From: Desulfurivibrio sp044068515
GTDB taxonomy: Bacteria; Desulfobacterota; Desulfobulbia; Desulfobulbales; Desulfurivibrionaceae
Direction of reading: 5' to 3'
NCBI RefSeq assembly: GCF_044068515.1
Contig: NZ_JBIPKI010000001.1
Location: forward strand, 124,001 to 188,000
DNA length: 64,000 nt
Part shown: in pieces, positions 43,566 to 52,021 of the stretch
Position numbering within the stretch: position 1 is the first letter of the stretch
Layout: each line of letters starts with the position of its first letter
The notes under the pieces: generated by a model
What the model saw: the letters and a program-made list of their open reading frames with translations, nothing else
Told to the model about the DNA's origin: nothing
The model's database searches: none
Position numbers and translations under genes: made by a program

Positions 43566-45767
43566 TTAGGCCCTCCTGATTTCGACAATGGTTTCATGCA
43601 TCAGGGCATTGCCGGAGATCGGCTCGAAATGAGATTCCAAAATGGCGGCTTGGGAGGCCCCGCGCTGGTAAACCAGGGATTTGCCAGGCGAGATGGAGCC
43701 GTAGCCCGGAGCGAAGTAAACACAGTCGGGCCGAATCCCCTCAGTTAGTTTGGCCTTGACCGTGACCTGGCTGCCGCTCCGGTTGGTCATCCGCACCGTG
43801 TCGCCGTCCTTTATTCCCAGCCGGCGGGCCGGTTCGGGATTGAGCCAGACCGCGTTTTCCGGCAGATGCCAATTGAGTTCCGGAAAGGCGGCTGTCATGG
43901 AGTTGGTGTGGATGGCATGGCGGCCCACCAGAAAGCGGAAGCGGTCCGGGCCGGGATCCTCGGGCCGGCGGAAAACCGGCAGCGGGTCCAGACCCCGGCT
44001 GGCGAAATCTTCGCTGTAAAGCTCGACCTTGCCGGTGGCAGTATTGAAGCTTCTTCCTCCCTGGCGGAAAGTCCCAAATTCCACCTTGGGGATGGCGAAA
44101 AAGGCCTTTTCCCGCAATTTATCCCAGGCGCCAGGATGATCGGCGACGAATTGCCGGGCATGTTCTTCCGGGGTGCCCTCAAAATATTCACTCAAAGGGA
44201 AACCATCTTCATCTTCGAAGTAAGCAGCCAGTTCAGTGACGATTTCAAAGCAGGGCTTGGTATCGTAAAGGCGGTCGATGAGGGGCTGGCGCAGAACCAC
44301 CGTGGGCTCGATGCCTCCCATGCCGTAGGCGTTGGGCGGGTCGAAGCGTTCGAGATAATTGCTCTCCGGCAGGACCACGTCGGCGTACCAGGCGGTGTCG
44401 CTCATGAAGGTGTCGATGCAGACGATAAGATCGAGCTGGTTGAAGAGCTGCAGGTTTTTTTCGCGGTCCGGCACGGATTCCAGCACGTTCTGCTTGTAGA
44501 TGAACATTCCGCGAATACGGTATGGGTCACTATTGAGTGCCCGTTCTCGCCAGGCTACCCAAGAACCGTCCCGGGGGTTGAGGAAGGTTACGTCATCGTT
44601 TTCCAGCCGGGGTCGGGTCTGGTTGTACCAGGCGGGTTCGTAGAAATAGGAGCGCATGGGCACGTTTGTTGCCGGCAACAGGCCGCCGAGCTGGTCGAAG
44701 GCGCCCACCAGGGCGTTCAAGATGGCGATGGACCGACGGGTCTGCACCTCTTCCCCCTGCCAGGAGGAACGGCGGCCGGGATAGAAAACCGCTTGGGGGG
44801 TAGTGGCGAACTCTCTGGCGATCTTGCGGATATCGGCTGCTGCAATCCCGGTTTCGCCCTCGGCCCATTCCGGGGTGTACTGTTTAACGTGGGTTGTCAG
44901 CTGAGCGAAACCTTCGCAGAACTTTTCTACAAATTCGCGATCATGCAGGCCTTCGTTGATGATCACATGCATCATTGCCAAGGCAAAGGCCATGTCGGTA
45001 CCCGGTTTGATGGGCAGCCACTGATCGGCTTTGGCGGCGGTTTTAGTAAAGCGGGGGTCGAGATAGATCAGTTTGTAGCTGCCCTTAGGGCGGCTGAAAA
45101 TATCCATGGTATCCGGGGTGAAGATAGACTCGGCCCGGTTGGCGCCGGCCATGATAACGTAGCGGGCATTTTTAAGATCGGCTACCGGGTAGGTGCCGAA
45201 CACTGATTGGAAACCGCGGATATTAGAGCTCAAACAAAGGGTCGGGTGGCGCAGGGAGTTGGGAGAGCCAAAAACCTCGCGAAACTGATTCCAGTAATGT
45301 TCCTGAAAGGTGCCTTCGGATGAGGCAAAGCCGATGCAGGAGCGATGGCCCCCTTCTTCTGCAACCAGCTGATTGGTTTTGTCCGCTATATATTTATAAG
45401 CCTCTTCCCAGGTGGCTTTGCGCCATTTCCCCTCTCCGCGCTTGCCGTTGCGGATCAGAGGATATTTAACCCGGTCGGGATCATAGGGGGTCCAGGCTCC
45501 GGCATTGCCTCTGGCGCAGATCATCCCGCGGGACTTGGGAAAGTCCGGCTCGGGCTCCAGCCGCTTGATTACTCCGTTGACAACTTGGCCTCGGAATACG
45601 CATTTGCTGGTGCATATTGCACAACTGGAATTGACGTATCTTACTTCCTCGGCCTTGCCCCTCGCTTCGACTCGCCCGACGTAACGCAAGCCCGCGCCCG
45701 CACCCATACCCAGGGCACCAAGGCCTACGACAGAACCGGCGATAAAGGCTCTTCGTGAAACGCTCAT
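43566..45767 (-). CDS. psrA: Molybdopterin oxidoreductase, polysulfide/thiosulfate reductase type
   Basis: 733 residues. The Tat signal SRRAFIAG opens the protein. The [4Fe-4S] site CAICTSKC with a distal Cys in GMICARGN follows. The likely Mo/W ligand is the Cys in HPTLCLSSN near residue 178, as in PsrA/PhsA, rather than Ser or Sec. Length suits PsrA/PhsA better than tetrathionate or arsenate reductases. With psrB and psrC it forms a quinone-linked periplasmic complex for sulfur-compound reduction or its reverse. Substrate (polysulfide, thiosulfate or sulfur) is not settled by sequence. Confidence 0.88.
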   Translation of the reverse strand: MSVSRRAFIAGSVVGLGALGMGAGAGLRYVGRVEARGKAEEVRYVNSSCAICTSKCVFRGQVVNGVIKRLEPEPDFPKSRGMICARGNAGAWTPYDPDRVKYPLIRNGKRGEGKWRKATWEEAYKYIADKTNQLVAEEGGHRSCIGFASSEGTFQEHYWNQFREVFGSPNSLRHPTLCLSSNIRGFQSVFGTYPVADLKNARYVIMAGANRAESIFTPDTMDIFSRPKGSYKLIYLDPRFTKTAAKADQWLPIKPGTDMAFALAMMHVIINEGLHDREFVEKFCEGFAQLTTHVKQYTPEWAEGETGIAAADIRKIAREFATTPQAVFYPGRRSSWQGEEVQTRRSIAILNALVGAFDQLGGLLPATNVPMRSYFYEPAWYNQTRPRLENDDVTFLNPRDGSWVAWRERALNSDPYRIRGMFIYKQNVLESVPDREKNLQLFNQLDLIVCIDTFMSDTAWYADVVLPESNYLERFDPPNAYGMGGIEPTVVLRQPLIDRLYDTKPCFEIVTELAAYFEDEDGFPLSEYFEGTPEEHARQFVADHPGAWDKLREKAFFAIPKVEFGTFRQGGRSFNTATGKVELYSEDFASRGLDPLPVFRRPEDPGPDRFRFLVGRHAIHTNSMTAAFPELNWHLPENAVWLNPEPARRLGIKDGDTVRMTNRSGSQVTVKAKLTEGIRPDCVYFAPGYGSISPGKSLVYQRGASQAAILESHFEPISGNALMHETIVEIRRA

Positions 45768-45918
45768 CTGTATGATTCTCCACTTGCTGGTTTTGTCTGA
45801 GTCGCAAAAGTATCCGGGCGATGATTTACGTCCATGTGTACTGGCGCAGCAACGTAAAATCTCCTGGAGCCCTTAGCACCTTCGCGAGCATTTTTTATTG
45901 GTATTCAGGCAGCTCTTC

Positions 45919-46410
45919 TTAGCCGGTTAAGGTAGCCAGGGCTTTTTCTATTTCAGCTCCAATTGCAGCATAAAATCCGATCGTGTCATGCTCTGCCAGG
46001 GCGGCGGCAAAACCTTGCGGCCAGTCCCGGTAATAGGGCCCAATCATGGAACTCAATTCCGCCGTTTCCTCTCCCGGGCTTTCAGCCAGTAGCAGCGCCA
46101 GAACTTCGAGCATTGCCGGAATGTGATCCGGGGGGTGGCCGCTGCCGAGGACTATTCCATGGGTCTGGCAGAAACCGCTGAAATCGATCATGAACTGGCG
46201 CCGATCACAACTGTTCAGATAACAACCGGCGTAGGGTGGGGTTTTGACCCCGCCCAGGTCATTGATAAAGAGCCGGATATGGTTGTGTTCCAGTTCAGTC
46301 AGCGGGACCTTCAGTTTTTCAGCCAGAAGCGGGGTAGGATAAGCAAAATAACCGGCCAGGTTGATTAACCGCCGCTGGTCGTCTGAACTGATGGGGCTTG
46401 CTGTTTTCAT
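45919..46410 (-). CDS. TorD/DmsD-family molybdoenzyme chaperone
   Basis: 163 residues, all helical. The segment GHPPDHIPAMLEVLALLL matches the E-x-x-P-D-H core motif of TorD-type chaperones, which hold the apo-catalytic subunit and its Tat signal until the cofactor is inserted. It lies upstream of psrA on the same strand with a 151-base gap. That gap contains an inverted pair TTTACGT (45825-45831) / ACGTAAA (45852-45858), possibly regulatory. It is the obvious maturation factor for PsrA. Confidence 0.82.
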   Translation of the reverse strand: MKTASPISSDDQRRLINLAGYFAYPTPLLAEKLKVPLTELEHNHIRLFINDLGGVKTPPYAGCYLNSCDRRQFMIDFSGFCQTHGIVLGSGHPPDHIPAMLEVLALLLAESPGEETAELSSMIGPYYRDWPQGFAAALAEHDTIGFYAAIGAEIEKALATLTG

Positions 46411-46439
46411 GGGGCGCCTAATATATTGCTGCCGTGTTC

Positions 46440-46475
46440 AAAAAAAATCCGCGACGCCGAATGGGTGTCGCGGAT
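46440..46475 (-). terminator. Intrinsic terminator between the small exported protein and the TorD-type gene
   Basis: On the minus strand AATCCGCGAC pairs with GTCGCGGATT and inner bases also pair, followed by eight T. It leaves only about 30 bases before the chaperone start, so either it is leaky or the psr operon promoter lies within or after it. Confidence 0.85.
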
Positions 46476-46490
46476 TATGGTTCGGCCAAC

Positions 46491-46835
46491 TTAACCGCAG
46501 GATTCCGGCTTCTGGTTCATGGCGGAGTCGGTGTCGGCGGCATGCTCGTGGACAAAAAGAAAAATGTGCTTGACCGCTCTGGCGTTGATGCCGGCGCCCC
46601 CACAGGGCAGTTTGTCCTTGGCCGTGGTGAATATTTCCTGCCATTCAGCCCGGGTGTGAGCCCCAGGTACCGGGATGGGCTCATTGCACTGCTGAGCCTG
46701 GCCGGTAAACCAGGCCCACTGGCCACGCTCCTTGTTGGCGTTTTCAAAGCCTGCAAGGTTCCAGGCGAGGGCGAGACCGGGCAGGGTCATCAGGGCGAAA
46801 GTGGCGATCAGGGTGAGGGAAAGCAGGCGTTTCAT
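46491..46835 (-). CDS. Small exported protein of unknown function
   Basis: 114 residues with a clear signal peptide (MKRLLSLTLIATFALM to ALAW). The mature part has three cysteines (QQCNEP, PCGGAG and the final SCG) but no CxxCH, so it is not a c-type cytochrome. HIFLFVHEHAADTDS is a notable His-rich stretch. AAAGGAG precedes the start. It is directly upstream of the chaperone-psr block on the same strand and may be a periplasmic accessory to it. I do not recognise the family with confidence. Confidence 0.7.
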   Translation of the reverse strand: MKRLLSLTLIATFALMTLPGLALAWNLAGFENANKERGQWAWFTGQAQQCNEPIPVPGAHTRAEWQEIFTTAKDKLPCGGAGINARAVKHIFLFVHEHAADTDSAMNQKPESCG

Positions 46836-47289
46836 AACAGTACTCCTTTGGTGAAAGATTTTGCTCCGCTGATATTATGGAGGCAAGTAATTGCTTCCAG
46901 GTTTTGCCAAGTTGTTATTTTCAAGCCACAAACGAAGTCCAACCGGCTATAGCGCGCCCGGAATAGATAGAGCGCTCGTTCTTTAAAAGTGGCAAAAAAT
47001 AAGGAGGATAAAGATCATTCTGTGTGCATTAATTAATTATAAAGGGCAAATCACTTGCCGAAAGTTAGGTTAGGTAAAGGGGAAAGTCAATAGAAAAAAC
47101 ATTCGTTTTTAAAAAAAGAGAAAAGTCGCAAACTGCTCATATAACCACGATGTAGCAGGATCATAGTGGACGTAAAATTATGTCAGCCTGTTGATTTTGC
47201 TACCACACGGAGGGTGAATGTTTCGGCAAATAAGGGTCTGGACACAGCTATTGCTGAACAGCAAAAATCAGAGCAGGAAGCGATTGTGA
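46836..47289. other. AT-rich intergenic region with a dyad
   Basis: No gene is seen. A 20-bp imperfect dyad lies at 46879-46898, with arms GGAGGCAAG and TTGCTTCC, about 45-60 bases before the small exported protein. Next to it on the minus strand is CATAAT, a possible -10. The region is far richer in A/T than its surroundings and probably carries the regulatory start of the psr block. Confidence 0.45.
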
Positions 47290-47934
47290 TCAGGCTTTGA
47301 TCGCCGCCCAGGCGTTGGCCATCAATTGATCGGTCAGGGCGGTAAGCGGCTCCATCAGCACGCACTGGATGCGCAATTGGGCCGGGCGCAGGATGGCGCC
47401 GGTGAAAGAAACGGCAGTCAGGAAGGTGTCTCCGGGCTTGATTTCACCTTGCTCCATGCCTTCGGCGATAAACCGGCGGAGGACCTGAAATGGCTCGGAG
47501 AAGCAAATCGGGGGAACGTCCTCCATGAATTCCACATGTTTCATGAACAGGAGGTATTCCATCATGGCCGGGTCTTCTTCGGTCAATTCATAAATCAGTT
47601 CGGCAAAAGTCCGCAGCTTGGCGAAGGTGGTTTCGCGATTTTGCAGGCGTTGCAGGAACATTTCATGGAAGTCGCCGAGGGTCTTCTTATGCAGTACCCG
47701 GGCCAGGTTTTCCTTGCTGCCGAAAAGGTTGTAGATGGCTCCGGTGCTGACTCCGGAATGACGAACGATATCGGGAATCGAAACCCGGTGATAACCCTTT
47801 TCGACAAACAGCTTGCGGGCACTGGTAAAAATGCGCCGGGCCTTGTCCTCGGGATCAATGGTCCGCTTTTTTTTCTCGTTGTTGACCGCCGGCTTGAGCT
47901 TGTTCAGGTAAAGATTTGAGGTTTCACGGTTCAT
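47290..47934 (-). CDS. TetR/AcrR-family transcriptional regulator
   Basis: 214 residues. Residues about 28-75 form the TetR helix-turn-helix (RIFTSARKLFVEKGYHRVSI, then GVSTGAIYNLFGSKENL). The C-terminal ligand and dimer domain is diverged, as usual, and has FMKHVEFMEDVPPICF. No transporter or enzyme is next to it, so neither ligand nor targets can be named. No strong ribosome site is visible at ATG 47934. Confidence 0.9.
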   Translation of the reverse strand: MNRETSNLYLNKLKPAVNNEKKKRTIDPEDKARRIFTSARKLFVEKGYHRVSIPDIVRHSGVSTGAIYNLFGSKENLARVLHKKTLGDFHEMFLQRLQNRETTFAKLRTFAELIYELTEEDPAMMEYLLFMKHVEFMEDVPPICFSEPFQVLRRFIAEGMEQGEIKPGDTFLTAVSFTGAILRPAQLRIQCVLMEPLTALTDQLMANAWAAIKA

Positions 47935-48305
47935 GGGTTTGAAGTCCAGACAGTTAGGTCAAACGGGGTGCAAGCAGGGCCACTGGCAGCCAGGCTGAGA
48001 AATATTTGCAAAATAAATTATTACCTTTGCGAGAGTTATGCAAGCTTCATCAATGCTGAATCCGAGCAGCAAAGCCGGTCACTGTGCCACGGAGTATCGT
48101 TCCCGGCCGGGCCGGCAGAGCCGGTTGGGGTGCCTGACAGTTGGGGTACAGGGTTTTGGTACCACAAACCAAAAAAAATCTTGCCGCGGCCCAAAAATAT
48201 CTCCATGATATTCAGGTGGTAGATTTTTCGGGATCTTCCGCGGGGGGGGATCGCGAGTTGGGCGGCGGTTAACCGCTGGAAATTTCTGGTTAAGGAGTGA
48301 AGGGT
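47935..48305. other. Intergenic region between tetR and the cold-shock gene
   Basis: The two genes diverge here. No gene is seen. The last 200 bases are likely the long 5' untranslated leader typical of cold-shock genes, but I could not fix a promoter or a thermosensor fold. Confidence 0.4.
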
Positions 48306-48518
48306 ATGTCGGAACGTGTCAATGGGCGGGTAAAGTGGTTCAATGCTCCCAAGGGATTTGGCTTCATCGAGCGGGAAAACGATTCAGACGTTTTTGTCCA
48401 TTATCGGGGCATCCGCGGCGATGGCTACAAATCCCTCCAGGATGGCCAGGCAGTCAGCTTTTCCGTGGTGGAAACTTCCAAGGGTCTGCAAGCGGAGGAT
48501 GTGGAAGTGTTGGACTGA
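48306..48518 (+). CDS. Cold-shock domain protein
   Basis: 70 residues, a single cold-shock domain that binds single-stranded RNA or DNA. RNP1 is KGFGFIE and RNP2 is VFVHY. It starts at ATG 48306, eight bases after GGAG; a GTG at 48297 inside that site is less likely. A bidirectional terminator follows. Which Csp paralogue it is cannot be told from sequence alone. Confidence 0.95.
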   Translation: MSERVNGRVKWFNAPKGFGFIERENDSDVFVHYRGIRGDGYKSLQDGQAVSFSVVETSKGLQAEDVEVLD

Positions 48519-48541
48519 TTTTAACCGGCGCCTGGTCAAAC

Positions 48542-48576
48542 AAAAAAAAGCCCGGATCGCTCCGGGCTTTTTTTTG
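48542..48576. terminator. Bidirectional intrinsic terminator
   Basis: AAAAAAAAGCCCGGA pairs with TCCGGGCTTTTTTTT around TCGC. The runs of A and T on either side make it work for the cold-shock gene and for the converging gene at 48587. Confidence 0.93.
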
Positions 48577-48586
48577 TTGGCAGGGA

Positions 48587-48952
48587 TTACATCCTGATTT
48601 TGGCGTTGGTCTTTTCGGGATGTTTTTCCAGATGCTTGTAGCGATTCTGGGCGGTTTGGGCCAGGCGGCCGATGACGTTGGGCAGGTCGGACTTTTCCCA
48701 GATTTCGACGAATTCGGTTTTGCTCCCCAGTCGTTGACTGACGCTGAAGGTGGCTGAGCCGTTCATTACGTTGAGGCTGACATCGCCATATTCGATTTGC
48801 AAGCGCTCGGTAAAAATCCTTTTCAGCAGCATGCTCATGGTCTGGGCGAATATTTTTTTTACATCTTCCGTCGATTCGGCTCTGCCAATTTTATTGCGAA
48901 AATCGGGCAGCAGTTCGTTTTCGTCCTTGGTGAATGAAAGTTGAGTCGTCAT
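48587..48952 (-). CDS. Conserved-looking hypothetical protein
   Basis: 121 residues, soluble, no signal peptide. The N-terminal half is helical (VKKIFAQTMSMLLKRIF) and the middle is beta-rich (DVSLNVMNGSATFSVSQRLG). The C-terminus is basic (KHLEKHPEKTNAKIRM). I do not recognise the family. A small acidic protein gene lies 6 bases upstream on the same strand, so the two are probably cotranscribed. Confidence 0.6.
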   Translation of the reverse strand: MTTQLSFTKDENELLPDFRNKIGRAESTEDVKKIFAQTMSMLLKRIFTERLQIEYGDVSLNVMNGSATFSVSQRLGSKTEFVEIWEKSDLPNVIGRLAQTAQNRYKHLEKHPEKTNAKIRM

Positions 48953-48958
48953 GGTTGT

Positions 48959-49225
48959 TCATTCCTCCTCGATTTCGTCGGGGTCAACATCAAGGTCCTC
49001 GTCATCATCGAAGTCGCCATAGCCTCCGGCCCATTCGTCCGGCGGATCAATGGGGTCGGCCCCAAGATCCTCCCAGCTTTCCAGTTCGATTTCATCGAGG
49101 CTGGCATCATCATATTGAATCTCCACTATGCCCTCATCCTCATCAATCGTGACCACGGTGAATATTTCACCGGAGGGAAGCTCGTACCAATTGCCTTCAA
49201 TGGGCTCATCTGGGCTGGACGACAT
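48959..49225 (-). CDS. Small acidic protein (DUF6763-like)
   Basis: 88 residues, very acidic, with a C-terminal run of Asp/Glu. The opening GNWYELPSGEIFTVVTIDED and the IEIQY-type strand resemble DUF6763, a small domain of unknown function. ATG 49225 is preceded by AAAGGTG; three codons upstream is an alternative without a site. Paired with the hypothetical gene downstream. Confidence 0.65.
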   Translation of the reverse strand: MSSSPDEPIEGNWYELPSGEIFTVVTIDEDEGIVEIQYDDASLDEIELESWEDLGADPIDPPDEWAGGYGDFDDDEDLDVDPDEIEEE

Positions 49226-49363
49226 TGATTGCACCTTTAGCAGTTTTTAGGTTGAGAATTTGCCCGTGCTCCCAAGCCGGGGCGGTTGCGAACCGGCTGC
49301 TGATCTGCAAAATCCGAGGTGCCAGGTTGTCCGAGCAGTTCACCCCGGGCGCCGCCGATCATT

Positions 49364-49825
49364 TTATCTGGGCTTGATGGATAAAACGGGGCAAGGGGAC
49401 TGCTTGAGCACCCTTTCGGTGACGCTGCCGAAGATAAATTTCGGCATTCCCTTGAAGCCTTGGGTGGCGATAACGATCAAATCACTGCCGACTTCCCCGG
49501 CGTAACGGATAATCTCGGTGGCCGGATCTTTGCCGGCCACGATCGTGGCCCGGTAGGGAGCAGTGGTATCGAGGTTCTCCTCCAGGAATTTTTCCATTTT
49601 TTTTCTGGCATAGGCGTTGAGGTCATCGCCTAGGGAGTCCAGCGGGATGTGGGGCACCACAAAGCCTTTATAGGGGGTCAGTGATTCCACCACGTGCAGG
49701 ATCTCCAGTTCGGCGCCCAATTTTTCCGCGAATTGACTGGCTTTCTTGACCAGCATGATGGAATGGGTGGAAAAATCGATGGGAACCAGGATTTTCTTGA
49801 AATTATACGCTGGGCTGGTGCTCAT
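49364..49825 (-). CDS. Universal stress protein (UspA family)
   Basis: 153 residues. The ATP-binding type motif G-x2-G-x9-G-S is present in GFKGMPKFIFGSVTERV, and the opening KKILVPIDFSTHS is typical. Such proteins bind ATP or AMP and aid survival under stress, by means poorly known. GAGGAGG precedes the start. It appears monocistronic. Confidence 0.93.
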   Translation of the reverse strand: MSTSPAYNFKKILVPIDFSTHSIMLVKKASQFAEKLGAELEILHVVESLTPYKGFVVPHIPLDSLGDDLNAYARKKMEKFLEENLDTTAPYRATIVAGKDPATEIIRYAGEVGSDLIVIATQGFKGMPKFIFGSVTERVLKQSPCPVLSIKPR

Positions 49826-49969
49826 TGCTTGCCTCCTCTTGCGGGGGTTGAGGGACGTGGTTCATATGATCAGCATACAATGAAAGTGACGCCAAAAAAA
49901 AGCAAGAAAAACCCCTGGGGCAACTTTATTCCGGCGGTCCAACAGGTGGCGATATCTGCTGTCGGTGGT

Positions 49970-52021
49970 TCATAATTCCACGGCAATGGTGAGACTTTCC
50001 CCCTCCTGCCGGTCATGCTCGGCTGGTTCTTCCGCCTCTGCCGGCGGACGCTGGACCTCGACCAGGACGGTCTGGCCCGGTTCTTTGTAGAGCAAGGCGA
50101 TGCGCAGATCGGTGGCATCGGCGATTTGCTGGTTATCCAGGCCGACGATGAGGTCGTTGACGAGGATTCCGGCGGCCTGGGCCTTGCCGTGGGGGTTCAG
50201 GCCGACCACCAGCGCGCCGGGGAGATCTTCCGCCCCATCCTGGACCCGGACCCCGAGCAGGGCCGGTTCCGGCAGGTTTTGGGGTGCCAGAAACATCAGG
50301 TAATCGGCCGCTCCCTGGACCGGCTGTTCCCGCAGCGGCAGGATTACAGCCTGGCTCACCGGCAGCCGGCGGGCCAGGCGGGGCGGGATGGCGTTACGCT
50401 TGTCGCTGTGGCCCTGCCCCACCACCGCCAGCAGGCGATGGCCCGGATTGCTCCGCAGAAATTCGGCGATCCTGGTCGCCATCTGTTCATCCCAGAGGCT
50501 TTGGGCCTGCAAAAAACCGCTGAAGTTGTCCGCTTCTTCACCCAGCGAGTCGGAATCGTGCATCCGAAAGGCTCCCTGCAGTCGTTGGTGGTAATGGGGC
50601 AGGGCCAGGTCGCGATCGGCAGGAATTTGCCGCTGTTCCTCCGCGCTGAGGGCGCTGATTCCGCCTTCCCGGAAAACCTTGCTGGTTATCCCCCGCTCCA
50701 GGTTGAGGGCCACGATGGGCAGACGGTGATGACGGGCGAAGTCGATGATTTCCCGGTAAAGCCGGTAATCAAAGCTCCAGTTGGCGAAGTAGTTGGACTC
50801 TTTGAGAAAGCGGGGTTCATCGATTTCTCCCGCCACATAGGCATCGAGAGCCGCCTGGGCCGAAGCGGGGAACATCTCCATCCCCAGCGCCAGCCTGGGG
50901 TTCTGGCGGTGCATGGCCCGCAGAACCCGGAGTTGGAGCAAATGATCCTCGTAGCGGTTGTGGACCTCGCCCACGTAGACGACCCGGGTATCGGCCAGTT
51001 GGGTCATGATTTGCTGAAAATCGCGCCGGTCGGCAACGGCGATCCCGGCGGGGGGCTGATCGAGGCCAACCCGCAGACCCTTGGTTGCCGGCGCCAGGCT
51101 TTGTTGCTGGATGGCCCCGTCCCTGATCAGCACTTGGCTGAAAAGGCCGGGGGAGTTCAACTGGTTCAGCAAGGCGGCTAGATCGGGTGCCGCGGTTGAT
51201 CCCATGACGAGCTGCACCGCCCAATGCTCGGGGTTGAGGGGGTTATCCCGGACGGTCAGGCTCATGGTGTCGGCGGGTTGAGCGCTTTCGGCAAAAAAAC
51301 CCCGGGCCGGATTTTGGGCCGGGGAGGAGAGAAATAGCAGGGAGGCCGCCGCCAGTTGCCGGTCCCGCACCTCGGCCAGGGTGGTGGTTTCGATCCCCAG
51401 TTCGTGCAAAAAGTCCAGCAGCGGGGCCCAGGCGGCCGGGGCTGCGTCCGGCAGAATGGCCAGCCGGTGGTCGGCGGCCACGAAGCCGGCCCAGGTGGGG
51501 GGGATTTCCCGGCGGTCCAGGCGCCGGGATACTTCCTGGTAAGGATCCAGGCGAATTTCGGTCGGCCGTTCGGGCAACAGCAGGCTGACGGGGGTTGCGG
51601 CTTCCCGGCTGGTCAGGGTGGCGGTGAAACTGCGCTCGGGGGTGACAATCAACAGGGGAACAGCCAGGTCCTGGTGGGGGGTCTGCAGCTGGCGCAGGGT
51701 GAAGCTCAGTTCCACCTGACCCTTTTTCTCGGCCAGTTCAGCCTCGGAGATGGCCAAGCGGGCCAGTCCGGCGTGGTCATGCAGCTCCCGGAGCAACAGG
51801 GTCTTGATTTCCTGGTCGAAAGGGGCGTTTTGCCCGGCTGCCGTCGGGGCGGCCAGGCCGATGAGGATCAGCGGCCAGAGCATGAGCAGCAATGAGGTAG
51901 AAAAATTAATTCCGCTGCTGCGGTGGCAGGGCGGGAAGGCCGGGGGGGGGGAGCCGGTCGGGTTCGGGGAGCATTCATCGGGGGCGCCAATTGGCCAGAG
52001 CCTCCAGGGCGATTTGGGCAC
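49970..52021 (-). CDS. ChaN/haem-binding-uptake-like protein with C-terminal PDZ domain
   Basis: 683 residues. A long N-region precedes a hydrophobic signal (LLLMLWPLILIGLAAPTAAG), so it is exported. Residues about 65-310 are unassigned. Residues about 325-560 are the PF04187 ChaN-like (Tiki/EreA-related) domain: VYVGEVHNRYEDH and LGMEMFPA, with a GQGHSDKRNA end. A PDZ domain is near 595-665. The start is GTG 52021, supported by GAGGAG six bases upstream, and lies inside trmFO. A haem-iron role is known for ChaN, but for this architecture it is only a guess. Confidence 0.75.
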   Translation of the reverse strand: MPKSPWRLWPIGAPDECSPNPTGSPPPAFPPCHRSSGINFSTSLLLMLWPLILIGLAAPTAAGQNAPFDQEIKTLLLRELHDHAGLARLAISEAELAEKKGQVELSFTLRQLQTPHQDLAVPLLIVTPERSFTATLTSREAATPVSLLLPERPTEIRLDPYQEVSRRLDRREIPPTWAGFVAADHRLAILPDAAPAAWAPLLDFLHELGIETTTLAEVRDRQLAAASLLFLSSPAQNPARGFFAESAQPADTMSLTVRDNPLNPEHWAVQLVMGSTAAPDLAALLNQLNSPGLFSQVLIRDGAIQQQSLAPATKGLRVGLDQPPAGIAVADRRDFQQIMTQLADTRVVYVGEVHNRYEDHLLQLRVLRAMHRQNPRLALGMEMFPASAQAALDAYVAGEIDEPRFLKESNYFANWSFDYRLYREIIDFARHHRLPIVALNLERGITSKVFREGGISALSAEEQRQIPADRDLALPHYHQRLQGAFRMHDSDSLGEEADNFSGFLQAQSLWDEQMATRIAEFLRSNPGHRLLAVVGQGHSDKRNAIPPRLARRLPVSQAVILPLREQPVQGAADYLMFLAPQNLPEPALLGVRVQDGAEDLPGALVVGLNPHGKAQAAGILVNDLIVGLDNQQIADATDLRIALLYKEPGQTVLVEVQRPPAEAEEPAEHDRQEGESLTIAVEL

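Noticed and set aside
43866..45206. Long plus-strand open frame opposite psrA
   Set aside because: Antisense to a well-supported molybdoenzyme and without its own ribosome site or motifs.
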